Source: Caulobacter sp. X (GTDB lineage Bacteria > Pseudomonadota > Alphaproteobacteria > Caulobacterales > Caulobacteraceae). Taken from it: a DNA stretch of 64,000 nucleotides. The translations under genes and the position numbers were made by a program. Below, piece by piece: positions 38,811 through 47,944 of this stretch. The notes beneath the pieces were generated by a model. That model was not told the DNA's origin. It worked only from the letters and a program-made list of their open reading frames with translations, and did not search any database. The stretch is from positions 930,001 through 994,000 of the forward strand of contig NZ_PEGF01000002.1 of NCBI RefSeq assembly GCF_002742635.1. Direction: 5' to 3'. Numbering within the stretch: position 1 is the stretch's first letter; the number at the start of each line of letters is the position of its first letter.

Positions 38811-40495
38811 GCGACGACCACCTCCCGGAACATGCCGGCCGCCATGTGGTAGAGCAGATGACAGTGGAAGGCCCATCGCCCCATGGCGTCGGCGGTGACG
38901 CGAAAGCTGATCCGCTGGGCGGGCTGGACCACCACGGTATGCTTGCGGACCTGGAACGCGCCGTCCGGGCCTTCGACATCGCTCCACATGCCGTGGAGGT
39001 GCATCGGGTGGGCCATCATCGTGTCGTTGACGAGAACGATGCGCAGCCGCGCGTTCGGCTTGAAGTGGAGCGGACGGGAATCGTTCAGCTTGATCCCGTC
39101 CAGCGTCCAGATGAAGCGCTCCATGTTGCCGGTGAGGTGCAACTCGATCTCACGCTCCGGCTCGCGAGGATCCGGATCGCCGCCGGGCGTGCGAAGGTCG
39201 GCCAGGGTCAGCACCCGCCAGGACCGCTCGCGCAGGCCCGCGCCGGGATCGTCGAGATTGGTGCGCGGATAGTCGACGCGCATGTCGGTGTTGGCGCCGT
39301 ACTCGGTGCGCGCGTGACGCGCCTTCGGGGGCGTGTCCGCCATGCCGTGGCCGGCGTGTTCGCCGCCCATGGCGGCCATGGCGCCCATCATGTCGACCGG
39401 ATCGAGCCAGGTCCGCGCATCGAGCGCCGGCGTCGGCGCCGTCATGCCGGGCGCTGGGGCGATGACGCCGCGGGCGAAACCCGTCCGGTCGATCGATTGG
39501 GCGAAGATCGTTCGGGCGCCCTCGGGCATGACGAACTCGACATCGTAGGTTTCGCCCGGTCCGATCCGGAACTCCTCGACCGTCACCGGCTCCACCGGCT
39601 GGCCATCGGTCGAGACGACGGTCAGCGGGACCCCAGGAAGGCGCACGTCGAAGAAGGTCGCCGTCCCCGCCCCCACGAACCGGAGGCGAACTCGCTCGCC
39701 GGGGGCGGCGATCGCCGTCCAATTCCCGGCCGGCGGCGTTCCGTTCATCAGGTAGGTGTAGGTGGCGGCGGAAACGTCGCTGTAGTCGGTCGGGTTCATC
39801 CGCGACCGGTTCCACATCCGCCGCCGCGCGAGGGCCTCGCCGAACCCCAGCTTGCCCACATCCTTGAGGAAGTCTCCGGCGGTCGGCTGCGCGAAATTGT
39901 AGTAGCTGCTCAGCTTCTTGAGGTTCGTGAAGATCTGCAGCGGCGGTTCGTCCGACCAGTCGCTCAGCAGGATGGCGTAGTCCCGATCGGGCCCAGGTCC
40001 GGTCGGCGCGCGCGGCTCGACGATGATCGCGCCATAAAGCCCGGTTTGCTCGGCCAAGGTGTGCGCGTGATACCAGTAGGTGCCCGCCTGACGCAGCTCG
40101 AAGCGATAGGTGAAGGTCTCGCCGGGCGCGATCCCGGGAAAGCTGATGCCTGGTACGCCGTCCATCTCGGCGGGCAGGATGACCCCGTGCCAGTGGATGC
40201 TGGACATCTCCTTGAGGCGGTTGCGGACGCGCAGGGTGACGGTGTCGCCCTCGCGCAATCGCAGCACGGGGGCGGGCACGGCGCCGTTCACCGCCGTGGC
40301 GATCCGACGCTTGCCGGTGAAGTTGACCGGCAGTTCGGCGATCTCGAGATCGAATTCGGTCCCGCGCAATTCGGCGGTCGCGGCGGCGGCGGGGCCCGCC
40401 AGCAGCGCCGGCGAAACTCCGGCCACCGCCCCGCTGACCGCCAGGCCCTGGACGAAGCGGCGCCGTGTGGCCGGCAAGGTAGGACTGTCGAACAT
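38807..40495 (-). CDS. pcoA: Periplasmic multicopper oxidase CopA/PcoA (copy 1)
   Basis: 562 aa. Tat signal (TRRRFVQGLAVSG), so folded and copper-loaded before export. Copper sites: HWHG (101-104), WYHAH (141-145), HPMHLHG and a C-terminal HCHLLYHMAAGM. A moderate Met/His insert (DMMGAMAAMGGEHAGHGM) lies in the middle. It oxidises Cu(I) and binds extra copper. Part of the aldehyde dehydrogenase-alcohol dehydrogenase-CopA-CopB-MFS series. Confidence 0.94.
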   Translation of the reverse strand: MFDSPTLPATRRRFVQGLAVSGAVAGVSPALLAGPAAAATAELRGTEFDLEIAELPVNFTGKRRIATAVNGAVPAPVLRLREGDTVTLRVRNRLKEMSSIHWHGVILPAEMDGVPGISFPGIAPGETFTYRFELRQAGTYWYHAHTLAEQTGLYGAIIVEPRAPTGPGPDRDYAILLSDWSDEPPLQIFTNLKKLSSYYNFAQPTAGDFLKDVGKLGFGEALARRRMWNRSRMNPTDYSDVSAATYTYLMNGTPPAGNWTAIAAPGERVRLRFVGAGTATFFDVRLPGVPLTVVSTDGQPVEPVTVEEFRIGPGETYDVEFVMPEGARTIFAQSIDRTGFARGVIAPAPGMTAPTPALDARTWLDPVDMMGAMAAMGGEHAGHGMADTPPKARHARTEYGANTDMRVDYPRTNLDDPGAGLRERSWRVLTLADLRTPGGDPDPREPEREIELHLTGNMERFIWTLDGIKLNDSRPLHFKPNARLRIVLVNDTMMAHPMHLHGMWSDVEGPDGAFQVRKHTVVVQPAQRISFRVTADAMGRWAFHCHLLYHMAAGMFREVVVA

Positions 40496-40523
40496 GGTTT
40501 GCTCGCGGTTCGTCGCGGGGGGA

Positions 40524-41549
40524 TTAGGCGAGGTCGAGGACGATGCGGCCCTCGATGTCGCCGTGGTGCATGCGCGCGAAGACGTCGTTGATCTTCTCGA
40601 GCGGTTCGGTGTGGACAGTCGCGTGAACCTTGCCCTCGCCGGCGAAGGCCAGCGCCTCCATCAGGTCGAGCCGGGTGCCGACGATCGAGCCGCGGACGGT
40701 GACGCCGTTGAGCACGGTGTCGAAGATCGACAGCGGAAAATCGCCGGGCGGCAGGCCATTGAGGGCCACCGTGCCGCCGCGCCGGACCATGCCGAGCGCC
40801 TGCTGGAAGGCCTTGGGCGAGACGGCGGTGACGAGGACGCCCTGCGCGCCGCCGATCGCCGCCTTGATCGCGGCGGCGGGATCCTGCTCTCGGGCGTTGA
40901 CGGTCACGGCCGCGCCAAGGCGTGTCGCCAGATCGAGCTTGCGGTCGTCGATGTCGACCGCCGCCACGTTGAGCCCCATCGCCTTGGCGTACTGCACGGC
41001 CATGTGACCCAGGCCGCCGATGCCGGAGACCACGACCCACTCGCCCGGCTTGGCCTCGGTCGCCTTCAGTCCCTTGTAGACGGTAACGCCCGCGCACAGG
41101 ATCGGCGCGATGTCGATAAAGCCGACATTGTCCGGCAGGTGGCCGACATAGTTGGGGTCGGCGAGGACGTATTCGGCGAAGCTGCCGTTGACCGAATAGC
41201 CGGTGTTCTGCTGGCTCTCGCACAGGGTCTCCCATCCCCCCAGGCAATGCACGCAATGGCCGCAGGCGGTGTAGAGCCACGGCACGCCGACCCGGTCGCC
41301 CTCCTTGACGTGGGTGACGCCCGACCCGACAGCGGCGACGTGACCGACGCCTTCATGGCCAGGAATGAAGGGCGGGTTCGGCTTCACCGGCCAATCGCCC
41401 TCGGCGGCGTGCAGGTCGGTGTGACAGACGCCGGTGGCGGCGATCTTCACCAGGATCTGTCCGGGACCGACCGTGGGGATCGGCGCTTCCTCGATCACCA
41501 GCGGCGCGCCGAATTGGCGGACGACAGCCGCCTTCATGGTCTTGGCCAT
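40524..41549 (-). CDS. adhP: Zinc-dependent alcohol dehydrogenase (AdhP type)
   Basis: 341 aa from the ATG at 41549. Catalytic zinc ligands GVCHTDLH and GHEGVGHV; structural zinc [18 protein letters not shown] site [18 protein letters not shown]. Oxidises or reduces simple alcohols/aldehydes with NAD. It follows the aldehyde dehydrogenase by 22 bp and precedes CopA by 28 bp, so all appear to be one transcript. Confidence 0.93.
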   Translation of the reverse strand: MAKTMKAAVVRQFGAPLVIEEAPIPTVGPGQILVKIAATGVCHTDLHAAEGDWPVKPNPPFIPGHEGVGHVAAVGSGVTHVKEGDRVGVPWLYTACGHCVHCLGGWETLCESQQNTGYSVNGSFAEYVLADPNYVGHLPDNVGFIDIAPILCAGVTVYKGLKATEAKPGEWVVVSGIGGLGHMAVQYAKAMGLNVAAVDIDDRKLDLATRLGAAVTVNAREQDPAAAIKAAIGGAQGVLVTAVSPKAFQQALGMVRRGGTVALNGLPPGDFPLSIFDTVLNGVTVRGSIVGTRLDLMEALAFAGEGKVHATVHTEPLEKINDVFARMHHGDIEGRIVLDLA

Positions 41550-41571
41550 GGCTGTGCTCCTTTGCGAGGGA

Positions 41572-43092
41572 TCAGAAGAGACCAAGGCCGTGCTCGTCGT
41601 AGGAGACGAGCAGGTTCTTGGTCTGCTGGTAGTGATCGAGCATCGCCTTGTGGGTCTCGCGTCCGAACCCCGAGGCCTTGTAGCCGCCGAAGGCGGCGTG
41701 GGCCGGATACTGGTGATAGCAGTTGGTCCAGACCCGTCCGGCCTCGATGGCGCGGCCGAGGCGATAGGCGGTGTTGCCGCTGCGGCTCCAGACGCCGGCG
41801 CCCAGACCATAGGGGGTGTCGTTGGCGATCGCGATCGCCTCGTCGAGGGTCTTGAAGGTCGTCACCGACAACACTGGGCCGAAGATCTCCTCCTGGAAGA
41901 TTCGCATGCTGTTGTCGCCGACGAAGACGGTCGGCTGCACGAAATAGCCCCCGTCGAGTTCGCCTCCGGGCAGCGCCCGCGCGCCGCCGATCAGGCATTG
42001 CGCGCCCTCGTTCTTGCCGATCTCGATATAGCCGAGGATCTTGCGCAGCTGGTCTTCGGACGCCTGGGCGCCCAGCTGGGTCGCGGGGTCGAGCGGATCG
42101 CCCTGACGGATCGCCGCCACGCGGGCCACGGCCCGCTCCATGAACCGGTCGAAGATCGATTCATGGATCAGGGCGCGCGAGGGACAGGTGCAGACCTCGC
42201 CCTTGTTGAAGGCGAAGAGCGTGAACCCTTCCAGCGCCTTGTCGAAGAAGGCGTCCTCCTCATCAAGGACGTCGGCCATGAAGATGTTGGGCGACTTGCC
42301 CCCGAGCTCCATCGTCTGCGGGATCAGGTGATCGGCCGCGGCGTGCATGATCGCCTTGCCCGTGACCGTCTCGCCGGTGAACGAGACCTTGGCGATCCGC
42401 GGGTTGGCGGCGATCGCCTGGCCGACGGTTCGGCCGGGCCCGGTCACGACGTTGAGCACGCCCGGCGGCAGGATGTCGGCGGTGAGTTCGGCGAGCATCA
42501 TCAGCGTCAGGGGCGTCTGGGACGCTGGCTTGATGACCGTGCAGTTGCCGGCGGCCAGCGCGGGCGCGATCTTCCAGGCCGCCATCAGCAGGGGGAAGTT
42601 CCAGGGAATGATCTGGCCGACCACGCCAAGCGGCTCGCGGAAATGGTAGGCGATGGTGTCGGCGTCGATCGTCGAGATCGCGCCTTCCTCGGCCCGGATG
42701 CATCCAGCGAAATAGCGGAAGTGATCGACCGCGAGCGGCACGTCGGCGCCGCGCGTCTCGCGGATCGGCTTGCCGTTGTCGAGCGTCTCGGCGAGCGCCA
42801 GCAGGTCGAGGTTCTGCTCCAGGCGATCGGCGACCCGGCTCAGCAGCCGGGACCGCTCGGCCGGCGACAACCGCGCCCAGCCGGCCTTGGCGCGATGGGC
42901 GGCGTCGAGCGCCAGTTCCACGTCGGCCGGACCCGACAGGGCGAACTCGGCGATCCGGTCGCCATTGATCGGGCTGTGGTCGGCGAAGTACTCGCCCGTG
43001 GTCGGGGCCGACCAGGCGCCGCCGATGAAGTTGTCGTAGCGCGCCTTGAACAAGGGCGCGGCGCGCATCGTCTCGATGGCCTTGTGGAACAT
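41572..43092 (-). CDS. NAD(P)-dependent aldehyde dehydrogenase
   Basis: 506 aa. Seen: [22 protein letters not shown], the catalytic Glu in [10 protein letters not shown], and the Cys region, here [14 protein letters not shown]; the family usually has GQxC. The C-terminal [10 protein letters not shown] and ASGFGRE fit class ALDH2/AldA-like exaC enzymes. First gene of the series with alcohol dehydrogenase and the Cop proteins. It may clear reactive aldehydes; why it belongs to a copper operon is open. Confidence 0.92.
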   Translation of the reverse strand: MFHKAIETMRAAPLFKARYDNFIGGAWSAPTTGEYFADHSPINGDRIAEFALSGPADVELALDAAHRAKAGWARLSPAERSRLLSRVADRLEQNLDLLALAETLDNGKPIRETRGADVPLAVDHFRYFAGCIRAEEGAISTIDADTIAYHFREPLGVVGQIIPWNFPLLMAAWKIAPALAAGNCTVIKPASQTPLTLMMLAELTADILPPGVLNVVTGPGRTVGQAIAANPRIAKVSFTGETVTGKAIMHAAADHLIPQTMELGGKSPNIFMADVLDEEDAFFDKALEGFTLFAFNKGEVCTCPSRALIHESIFDRFMERAVARVAAIRQGDPLDPATQLGAQASEDQLRKILGYIEIGKNEGAQCLIGGARALPGGELDGGYFVQPTVFVGDNSMRIFQEEIFGPVLSVTTFKTLDEAIAIANDTPYGLGAGVWSRSGNTAYRLGRAIEAGRVWTNCYHQYPAHAAFGGYKASGFGRETHKAMLDHYQQTKNLLVSYDEHGLGLF

Positions 43093-43145
43093 CGCTTGGC
43101 TCCCTGCTGGTGACGACGAGCCTAGTGGCGGGCGCGGCCGAGGAT

Positions 43146-43169
43146 ATCCGTAGATGTCACATCGCCTGG
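43146..43169 (-). promoter_or_regulatory. Weak copy of the TACGTAT promoter-like element before the ALDH operon
   Basis: On the - strand this 24-bp stretch agrees at 15 positions with the element at 49489-49512, sharing the ATCTACG core but reading CTACGGAT. It lies 54 bp upstream of the aldehyde dehydrogenase start. It supports a shared regulator of the copper operons but is the weakest of three copies. Confidence 0.3.
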
Positions 43170-43185
43170 CGGCGCCCGGACGTGA

Positions 43186-43221
43186 AAGAACCTGCCGGGC
43201 GTGCTCGCCCGGCAGGTTCTT
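43186..43221 (-). terminator. Hairpin after the Met-rich gene
   Basis: Perfect 16-bp arms (left AAGAACCTGCCGGGCG at 43186-43201, right 43206-43221) with a TGCT loop. It lies 25 bp beyond the stop of the Met-rich gene. Read on the - strand the stem ends in TTCTT followed by TCAC, a short T-run, consistent with a terminator. Confidence 0.8.
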
Positions 43222-43246
43222 CGGCGCGTCGCGGCTTGAGCGGGCG

Positions 43247-43606
43247 TTACATGTCCTTCATGGGCATGGCGGGATCCTTGGCGTCCTTGGGAGCCATGGG
43301 TTTGCCTTTCGGGGCCATCGGCTTGTCCATGCAGCAGCCCTTCATGGGCTTCTTGGCGGCGGGATCCTTGGGCGGCGTGGCCGGCATGTTCGCCATCCCC
43401 TGTTGATGGTCCTTCATCATCTGGTCGTGCATCTGCTGGCCGCCATGGTCCATGCCCTGCATGTGGGCGTGGTCCGGCGGGGTCTGGGCGGAGGCGGCCG
43501 GCGCGGGCTGGGTCTGGGCCTTGGGCGCGGGGCCGTCGGCGAATGCGGCGGTCCCCATGGCCAGAAGGCCGACAGCGCCGGCCACGACTGCGATCTTGCG
43601 CATCAT
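43247..43606 (-). CDS. Secreted Met/His-rich copper-binding-like protein
   Basis: 119 aa; start at tandem ATGs with GGAGATCAG upstream. Signal peptide ([18 protein letters not shown]), then a Pro/Ala linker, [19 protein letters not shown] and [15 protein letters not shown] and a C-terminal run of Met-Pro-Lys repeats ([13 protein letters not shown]). Low complexity, 15 or more Met. Probably a periplasmic copper buffer. It has its own promoter-like element (43702-43725) and terminator. Confidence 0.8.
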   Translation of the reverse strand: MMRKIAVVAGAVGLLAMGTAAFADGPAPKAQTQPAPAASAQTPPDHAHMQGMDHGGQQMHDQMMKDHQQGMANMPATPPKDPAAKKPMKGCCMDKPMAPKGKPMAPKDAKDPAMPMKDM

Positions 43607-43701
43607 TTCTGATCTCCAACTTATGACGTTCGCGTCCGATGGCGTCGTCTGCATCTCTAACGGCGCGACGCTTGCAATGCCCGCAATTGGCGGCCGCGTG
43701 T

Positions 43702-43725
43702 ATACGTAAGGTCCGAAGGCGCGGT
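43702..43725 (-). promoter_or_regulatory. Promoter-like element before the Met-rich gene
   Basis: On the - strand it reads ACC-N5-CTTCGGA-N3-TACGTAT and matches the 49489-49512 element at 17 of 24 positions. The following base makes CGTATA. It lies about 96 bp upstream of the Met-rich ATG. Spacing of the two conserved blocks suggests an ECF-sigma -35/-10 pair or a regulator site; which one is not decided by sequence. Confidence 0.45.
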
Positions 43726-44171
43726 CAGCGCGACATCTGTCGGCAGCCCGCGGCGCACACCCTGCACGTCTCGGCGCACTGGGCCATCGGGGCGTCGGCG
43801 CGGGGTTTCGAACAGGCCGCCGCGCACAGGTCGCAGGCTTCGGCGCAGGCGCGGCAGAGCACCGGGTGCAGGGCCGAGCCGCGGAGCATGGAGTTGGCGG
43901 TCGCCTGGCACAGCTCGGCGCAGTCGGTGAGCATGGCGATCAGGTCGGGGGCGGCGAGCGCGCCGCCTTGACCGAGGGCGTATGCGGCGGTCTCAAGGCA
44001 CCGGCGATGGGAAGCCAGGCAGTGATCGATGCAGTCGCTCATCGACATCGCCATGCCGGGCATGGCGTCCATGCCCTTCATGTCGTGGGCCTGGGCGGCC
44101 GCCGCGGCGGGCTGGGCGGCGCCGGCCGCCAACAGGGCGGCTCCCGTGAGCAGGTCTCGTCGTTGCAGCAT
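43725..44171 (-). CDS. csp1: Csp1-like periplasmic copper-storage protein
   Basis: 148 aa with a Tat-type signal (QRRDLLTGAALLAAGAA). The mature part is a four-helix-bundle sequence with 14 cysteines, mostly as CxxxC/CxxC pairs (DCIDHC, DCAELC, CRACAEACDLCAAAC, QCAETCRVCAAGC). This matches Csp1 of methanotrophs (13 Cys, binds many Cu(I) inside the bundle). Tat export implies folding before translocation. Follows the DUF1622 gene by 30 bp as the last gene of the redox operon. Confidence 0.88.
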   Translation of the reverse strand: MLQRRDLLTGAALLAAGAAQPAAAAAQAHDMKGMDAMPGMAMSMSDCIDHCLASHRRCLETAAYALGQGGALAAPDLIAMLTDCAELCQATANSMLRGSALHPVLCRACAEACDLCAAACSKPRADAPMAQCAETCRVCAAGCRQMSR

Positions 44172-44201
44172 GTCAATCTCCCGGCGGGTGGGCGGGTCTG
44201 G

Positions 44202-44603
44202 TCAGACCCGCGGTGAGGAAGGTTCGCGGCCCGTGGCCCTGGCCATGCGCGTGTCCTCCCAGGGCCAGTGGCCGTTGATCTCGACGCCGAGCGAGATGCT
44301 AAGGAAGGTGCGCACGAAGACCAGACCGGCCAGGACGATGAGATCGTCCAAGGTCGGGTTGATGACGAGCGACTTGACGATGTCGCCGGCGACCAGGAAT
44401 TCGAGGCCAAGAAGGATGCTTCGGCCGAGGGCGGACCGGAACGCGCCATAGGCCTTGGCCCGGTCGCCCGATCGGGCCCGCAGGGCGAACAGGATCGTCG
44501 CCAGCGCCGCGCCGCTGAGGATGGTCAGCGTGCCCGCCAGCTCGAGGATGATCACCGCGAGCCTGAAGAAGGCGCTGAGCCAGCCGGACTCAATGGTGAT
44601 CAT
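44202..44603 (-). CDS. DUF1622 membrane protein
   Basis: 133 aa, three hydrophobic helices, with FRSALGRSILLGLEFLVAGDI and RTFLSISLGVEINGHWPW, the DUF1622 signature. Function of the family unknown. Its start overlaps the stop of the heptaheme cytochrome gene by 14 bp, so it is translated with the redox proteins. Confidence 0.85.
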   Translation of the reverse strand: MITIESGWLSAFFRLAVIILELAGTLTILSGAALATILFALRARSGDRAKAYGAFRSALGRSILLGLEFLVAGDIVKSLVINPTLDDLIVLAGLVFVRTFLSISLGVEINGHWPWEDTRMARATGREPSSPRV

Positions 44604-45306
44604 ACCAGCCTCGGCGGCGGATGTTGTTGAAGCTGTCGGTGGTGTGACAGGCGTAGCATTGTTCGACGCGCGCCTTGGAGCCGGCGGCGCGCTGGGAGAC
44701 CATGCTGAAGTGCTCCATGAAATGACTGGGCGGCGCGGTGTGGCACTCCGAGCATTGCGTCGAGCTGACCGACGGATGCCGGAAGTTGGGAACCTTCCAA
44801 CTGCTGGTCGCGTGGCAGCTGGCGCAGTCCTGGCCGAAGAGTCCCAGATGCGGATCGCGGACGGAATGGCAGCTTGCGCAATTGAGCGCGGCTTCGGGCG
44901 GCAAGGCGTGCGGATTGGGTGGCGAAACAGCCGGCCCTCGCCACACCGCCGGATCGAGCAACGCCTGATGGTCCATCTTCACGATGGCGCGCGCGCCTTC
45001 GTGCTCGACGTGGCAAGCCGTGCACTCCTTGGCCTGGGCATGGAACTGGGTCGACTGTTTGTTTCCGAAATCGGTGCTCGCGTGGCAGGCGACGCAGGTC
45101 TTGCTCTCCACGCCCTTGAGAGGCGTGTGGCAACTGGCGCACTGCGCGCCGAAGGCTTGGTGGGCCGGCGACAGGGGGCCTGGCGCGACAAGCTGAGCCA
45201 CCGGTCCGGCGCCGGGCGGCGCGCTTGTCTGCATCATCGCCGCGACGCCCAGCAGCGCCAGGCCGGCGGCGACAAAGATCCAGTAGAGGAGGCGGTCCCG
45301 CATCAT
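44590..45306 (-). CDS. Membrane-anchored seven-heme c-type cytochrome
   Basis: 238 aa. An N-terminal helix (residues 7-24) is an anchor or signal. Seven CxxCH sites at Cys56, 71, 95, 143, 161, 185 and 217; additional His (for example 89, 102, 113, 177, 199) could be sixth ligands. Spacing resembles cytochrome c3/NrfH-like multiheme electron carriers. Start overlaps the stop of the membrane protein gene upstream. It would take electrons at the outer face of the inner membrane and pass them to a periplasmic acceptor, possibly copper or a metal chelate. Confidence 0.9.
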   Translation of the reverse strand: MMRDRLLYWIFVAAGLALLGVAAMMQTSAPPGAGPVAQLVAPGPLSPAHQAFGAQCASCHTPLKGVESKTCVACHASTDFGNKQSTQFHAQAKECTACHVEHEGARAIVKMDHQALLDPAVWRGPAVSPPNPHALPPEAALNCASCHSVRDPHLGLFGQDCASCHATSSWKVPNFRHPSVSSTQCSECHTAPPSHFMEHFSMVSQRAAGSKARVEQCYACHTTDSFNNIRRRGWYDHH

Positions 45307-46025
45307 AGCCAGCGCAGCCCGAAATAGATGGCCGCGGCGATGTGCAAAAGCAGCACCAGGTAGACCAGCGCCCCCAGGACAGCGTGCAGCCACCGCCAAC
45401 GCGACAACAGCCGGTTGGTCGCACCCTCCGCGCGGATGGCGAACTCGGTGTCGGCCAAGGCCGCGGCCAGGGCCTCGGCCCCATCGGGCGGCGGCGCCGG
45501 CGGTTCGCCGGCGACGAAGAACAGCCGCTTCCAGCGGGAAAGCGCAACGGCCGCCGCCGTCGGCGCCGGGGGCGCCGGCAGGTGGAGATACGCCGCTTGC
45601 AGGGACGCCAGCTCGGAGCGGCGGCCGCGCAGGGCCCGCGCCGTCTGCGCCAGCAGGTAGCGGCCGACGAAGCCGCTGAGGACCGTCAGCAGCACAAGGC
45701 CGGTCAGCGTTAGGCCGACGGGGCTGCCGAACTTGTGGGCGGCATGAACCAACCCCAGGATCGGAGCCAGCACGCCCGCATACACATGCAGGGCCAGCAG
45801 CGTCGGCTTGCTGACGAACCGGCCTGTCCACCGTTCCGCCGCCTTGACGTGCTTGACCACCACATAGGGCAGGGTCAGCAGCATGAGGACGGCGGCGACG
45901 ACGCCGATGACGCCGCCGACCAGGCTGCCGGGAAAGCGCGGCGCGACGTGCAGGACGTAGCCCAGCGGAAAGAGCAGCAGGAAGGCCACAAGCAGGCCGA
46001 CGGCCATGTCGCCGCGCTCGCGCAT
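45303..46025 (-). CDS. Five-helix membrane protein, cytochrome b-like
   Basis: 240 aa. Hydrophobic segments about 8-26, 35-55, 75-95, 103-123 and 210-235. His80 and His94/97 lie in or at helix 3 (LALHVYAG, GLVHAAH) and His214 and His228 in helix 5 (WLHAVLGALVYLVLLLHIA), the 14-residue spacing typical of b-heme ligands. No family certain. It lies between an FAD/2Fe-2S oxidoreductase and a multiheme cytochrome with overlapping ends on both sides, which points to transmembrane electron transfer. Confidence 0.75.
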   Translation of the reverse strand: MRERGDMAVGLLVAFLLLFPLGYVLHVAPRFPGSLVGGVIGVVAAVLMLLTLPYVVVKHVKAAERWTGRFVSKPTLLALHVYAGVLAPILGLVHAAHKFGSPVGLTLTGLVLLTVLSGFVGRYLLAQTARALRGRRSELASLQAAYLHLPAPPAPTAAAVALSRWKRLFFVAGEPPAPPPDGAEALAAALADTEFAIRAEGATNRLLSRWRWLHAVLGALVYLVLLLHIAAAIYFGLRWL

Positions 46026-47944
46026 CAGGCCTCCACCACGAGCGGCTGGCCCGTGCTCTTGGCCTGGCAGGCCAGGATGTAGCCCTTGGCCTTGTCGGCG
46101 GGATCCAGGCCGGTCTCCACCGCCATGGTGACCTCGCCCGAAATCAGCCGGGTGACGCAGACGCCGCATTCACCCGAGCGGCAGGCATAGGGGATTTCCA
46201 CCCCCGCGCCCTCCGCGGCTTCCAGGACGGTCTGGCCGGCGGGGAGCGGGGCCGACACGCCCGCCACGGAAAAGGTGATGGTGGCCGCGGCGACCGCCGG
46301 CGTGGGGGGCGCGACGACGCTCGGGGATGACGGCGCGGGGGGCGGCGCCTTGACCTCGAGCTCGGCCGCGTCGGCGGGCAGCGACGCGGGCCCGAAGGCT
46401 TCGGTGTGAAGTTGAGCGTCCGGGACGCCCAGAGCGGCCAGCTCCCGGCGCATCGCGGCCATCATGCCCGGCGGCCCGCACATGTGAATGCGGCGGCGGG
46501 CGATGTCTGGGACCGCGTCGAGCAGCATCTGGCGGGTGAGCGGGCCTTGCGGCCCCAGCCAGACCGTGCCGGCCGAGCGTCGCATGGCCGCCATCACGTG
46601 CAGATTGGAGAACCGCCGCTCGAGCCGCTCGAGCTCCTCGCGGAAGACGAATTCGTCGGTCGAACGGGCGCCGTACAGGAAGAAGATCTCGCCCGACCAA
46701 GCCGTGTCGGTCAGGTAGCGCAGGACCGACATCATGGGGGTGATGCCGACCCCGCCGGCGATCAGCACGATGCTGTCGGCGTCGGTTCCGGTGAAGGTGA
46801 ACGCGCCGAAGGGGCCCGTCGTCTTCAGCAGGTCGCCGACGGCGACCTTGTCGTGCAGAAAGCACGACACGACGCCCTGCTCCTCGCGCTTGACCGTTAG
46901 CTCGACATAGGCGCGCTGCGTCGGCGAGGAGGCGATGGTGTAGGATCGCCGCGAGGGCTTGCCATCCACCGGCTCCACCTCGACCTGGAGAAACTGGCCG
47001 GGCAGAAAATCGAAGGGCAGCCGATCGGCGGCCGGGTCGGCCAGCCGGAAGGTCTGAATCGTCGGCGTCTCCCGCACGATCTGGACCACCCGCAACGGGC
47101 CAGACCAGCTCCTGGGCTTGCGCAGCGACGCCCCGGCGGGCGGCGCGGCGTTGCTCGGCGTGAGCGTTTCAGCGCCCGGCTCAACGGCCGCCGCCTGGCG
47201 TGGCGAGGCCGTCGCGGTCGCCGGGGCGGGCGCGGGGGCCGTCGACCCGCCGGCGTCGACGATCTTGCGGACCCGCCGCAGGCGCGCGACCTGCAGGCCC
47301 AGCAGCATCGCGCTGACCGTCGCCAGGACGAACATCAGCATGAAATGGGGCGGCGAGACGCCGAGCCACCGGATCGGCGCCGCGTGCGGCGGCGCGCCCA
47401 GGCTCATCTGATCCCGAAACCAGCTGATTGCCGCCGGCTGCGGGGACGCGCCGCGGTCGAGGGCGGCGAGCGCGGCCGATCCGCTCGCGAAGAGGTCGCT
47501 TGCTTCACGCAGGCGCCGCGCCGCGCTCGCCCGGGCGGCCGGATCTTCGGACCGCGCGGCGGCGGAGGCCTCGGCGGCCATGGCCAGTCCGCGCTCCACG
47601 CGCGCTTGGGCCTCGCCCATCAACCGGTTGCGCCCCTCGGCGCTGAGCGACGGGGCGGCGAGCAGTTGTGAGACGAAGGGCGTGCGCCGGGCGCCATGCT
47701 CGCCTTCGCCCTCCATCATCTCGTCCATCATTCCGCTCATGCCGGCTGCCGCGGGGCTCGGCGCGGCGCCCATGACGCCGGCGTCCGCCATCGCGCCGCC
47801 TTGCGCGCCCGGATGGTGGGCCGCGTGCTCGTCGCCTTCCTGGGCGATGGCCGCCGTCGAAAGCAGAAGGCAGGCGGCGGCCAGACCCAAGCTCCATCCC
47901 TGTCGGCTGGTCGTCCCGCGCATCGGGCTTGCCCTCGTCTTCAC
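46025..47944 (-). CDS. Membrane-bound FAD/NAD(P) oxidoreductase with C-terminal 2Fe-2S ferredoxin
   Basis: 639 aa, GTG start overlapping the lipoprotein stop. Residues 1-34 signal; 35-195 a periplasmic Met/His-rich part (EHAAHHPG, MSGMMDEMMEG) and a helical region; 199-218 one membrane helix; then a cytoplasmic ferredoxin-reductase: FAD motif RRSYTIASS (332-340), NAD(P) motif AGGVGITPMMSVLR, MCGPPGMM (488-495). The plant-type 2Fe-2S site is Cys588, 593, 596 and 626 (CxxxxCxxC then 29 residues). It should pull electrons from NAD(P)H to the membrane partner. The periplasmic copper-like domain on the same chain is unusual. Confidence 0.88.
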   Translation of the reverse strand: MKTRASPMRGTTSRQGWSLGLAAACLLLSTAAIAQEGDEHAAHHPGAQGGAMADAGVMGAAPSPAAAGMSGMMDEMMEGEGEHGARRTPFVSQLLAAPSLSAEGRNRLMGEAQARVERGLAMAAEASAAARSEDPAARASAARRLREASDLFASGSAALAALDRGASPQPAAISWFRDQMSLGAPPHAAPIRWLGVSPPHFMLMFVLATVSAMLLGLQVARLRRVRKIVDAGGSTAPAPAPATATASPRQAAAVEPGAETLTPSNAAPPAGASLRKPRSWSGPLRVVQIVRETPTIQTFRLADPAADRLPFDFLPGQFLQVEVEPVDGKPSRRSYTIASSPTQRAYVELTVKREEQGVVSCFLHDKVAVGDLLKTTGPFGAFTFTGTDADSIVLIAGGVGITPMMSVLRYLTDTAWSGEIFFLYGARSTDEFVFREELERLERRFSNLHVMAAMRRSAGTVWLGPQGPLTRQMLLDAVPDIARRRIHMCGPPGMMAAMRRELAALGVPDAQLHTEAFGPASLPADAAELEVKAPPPAPSSPSVVAPPTPAVAAATITFSVAGVSAPLPAGQTVLEAAEGAGVEIPYACRSGECGVCVTRLISGEVTMAVETGLDPADKAKGYILACQAKSTGQPLVVEA

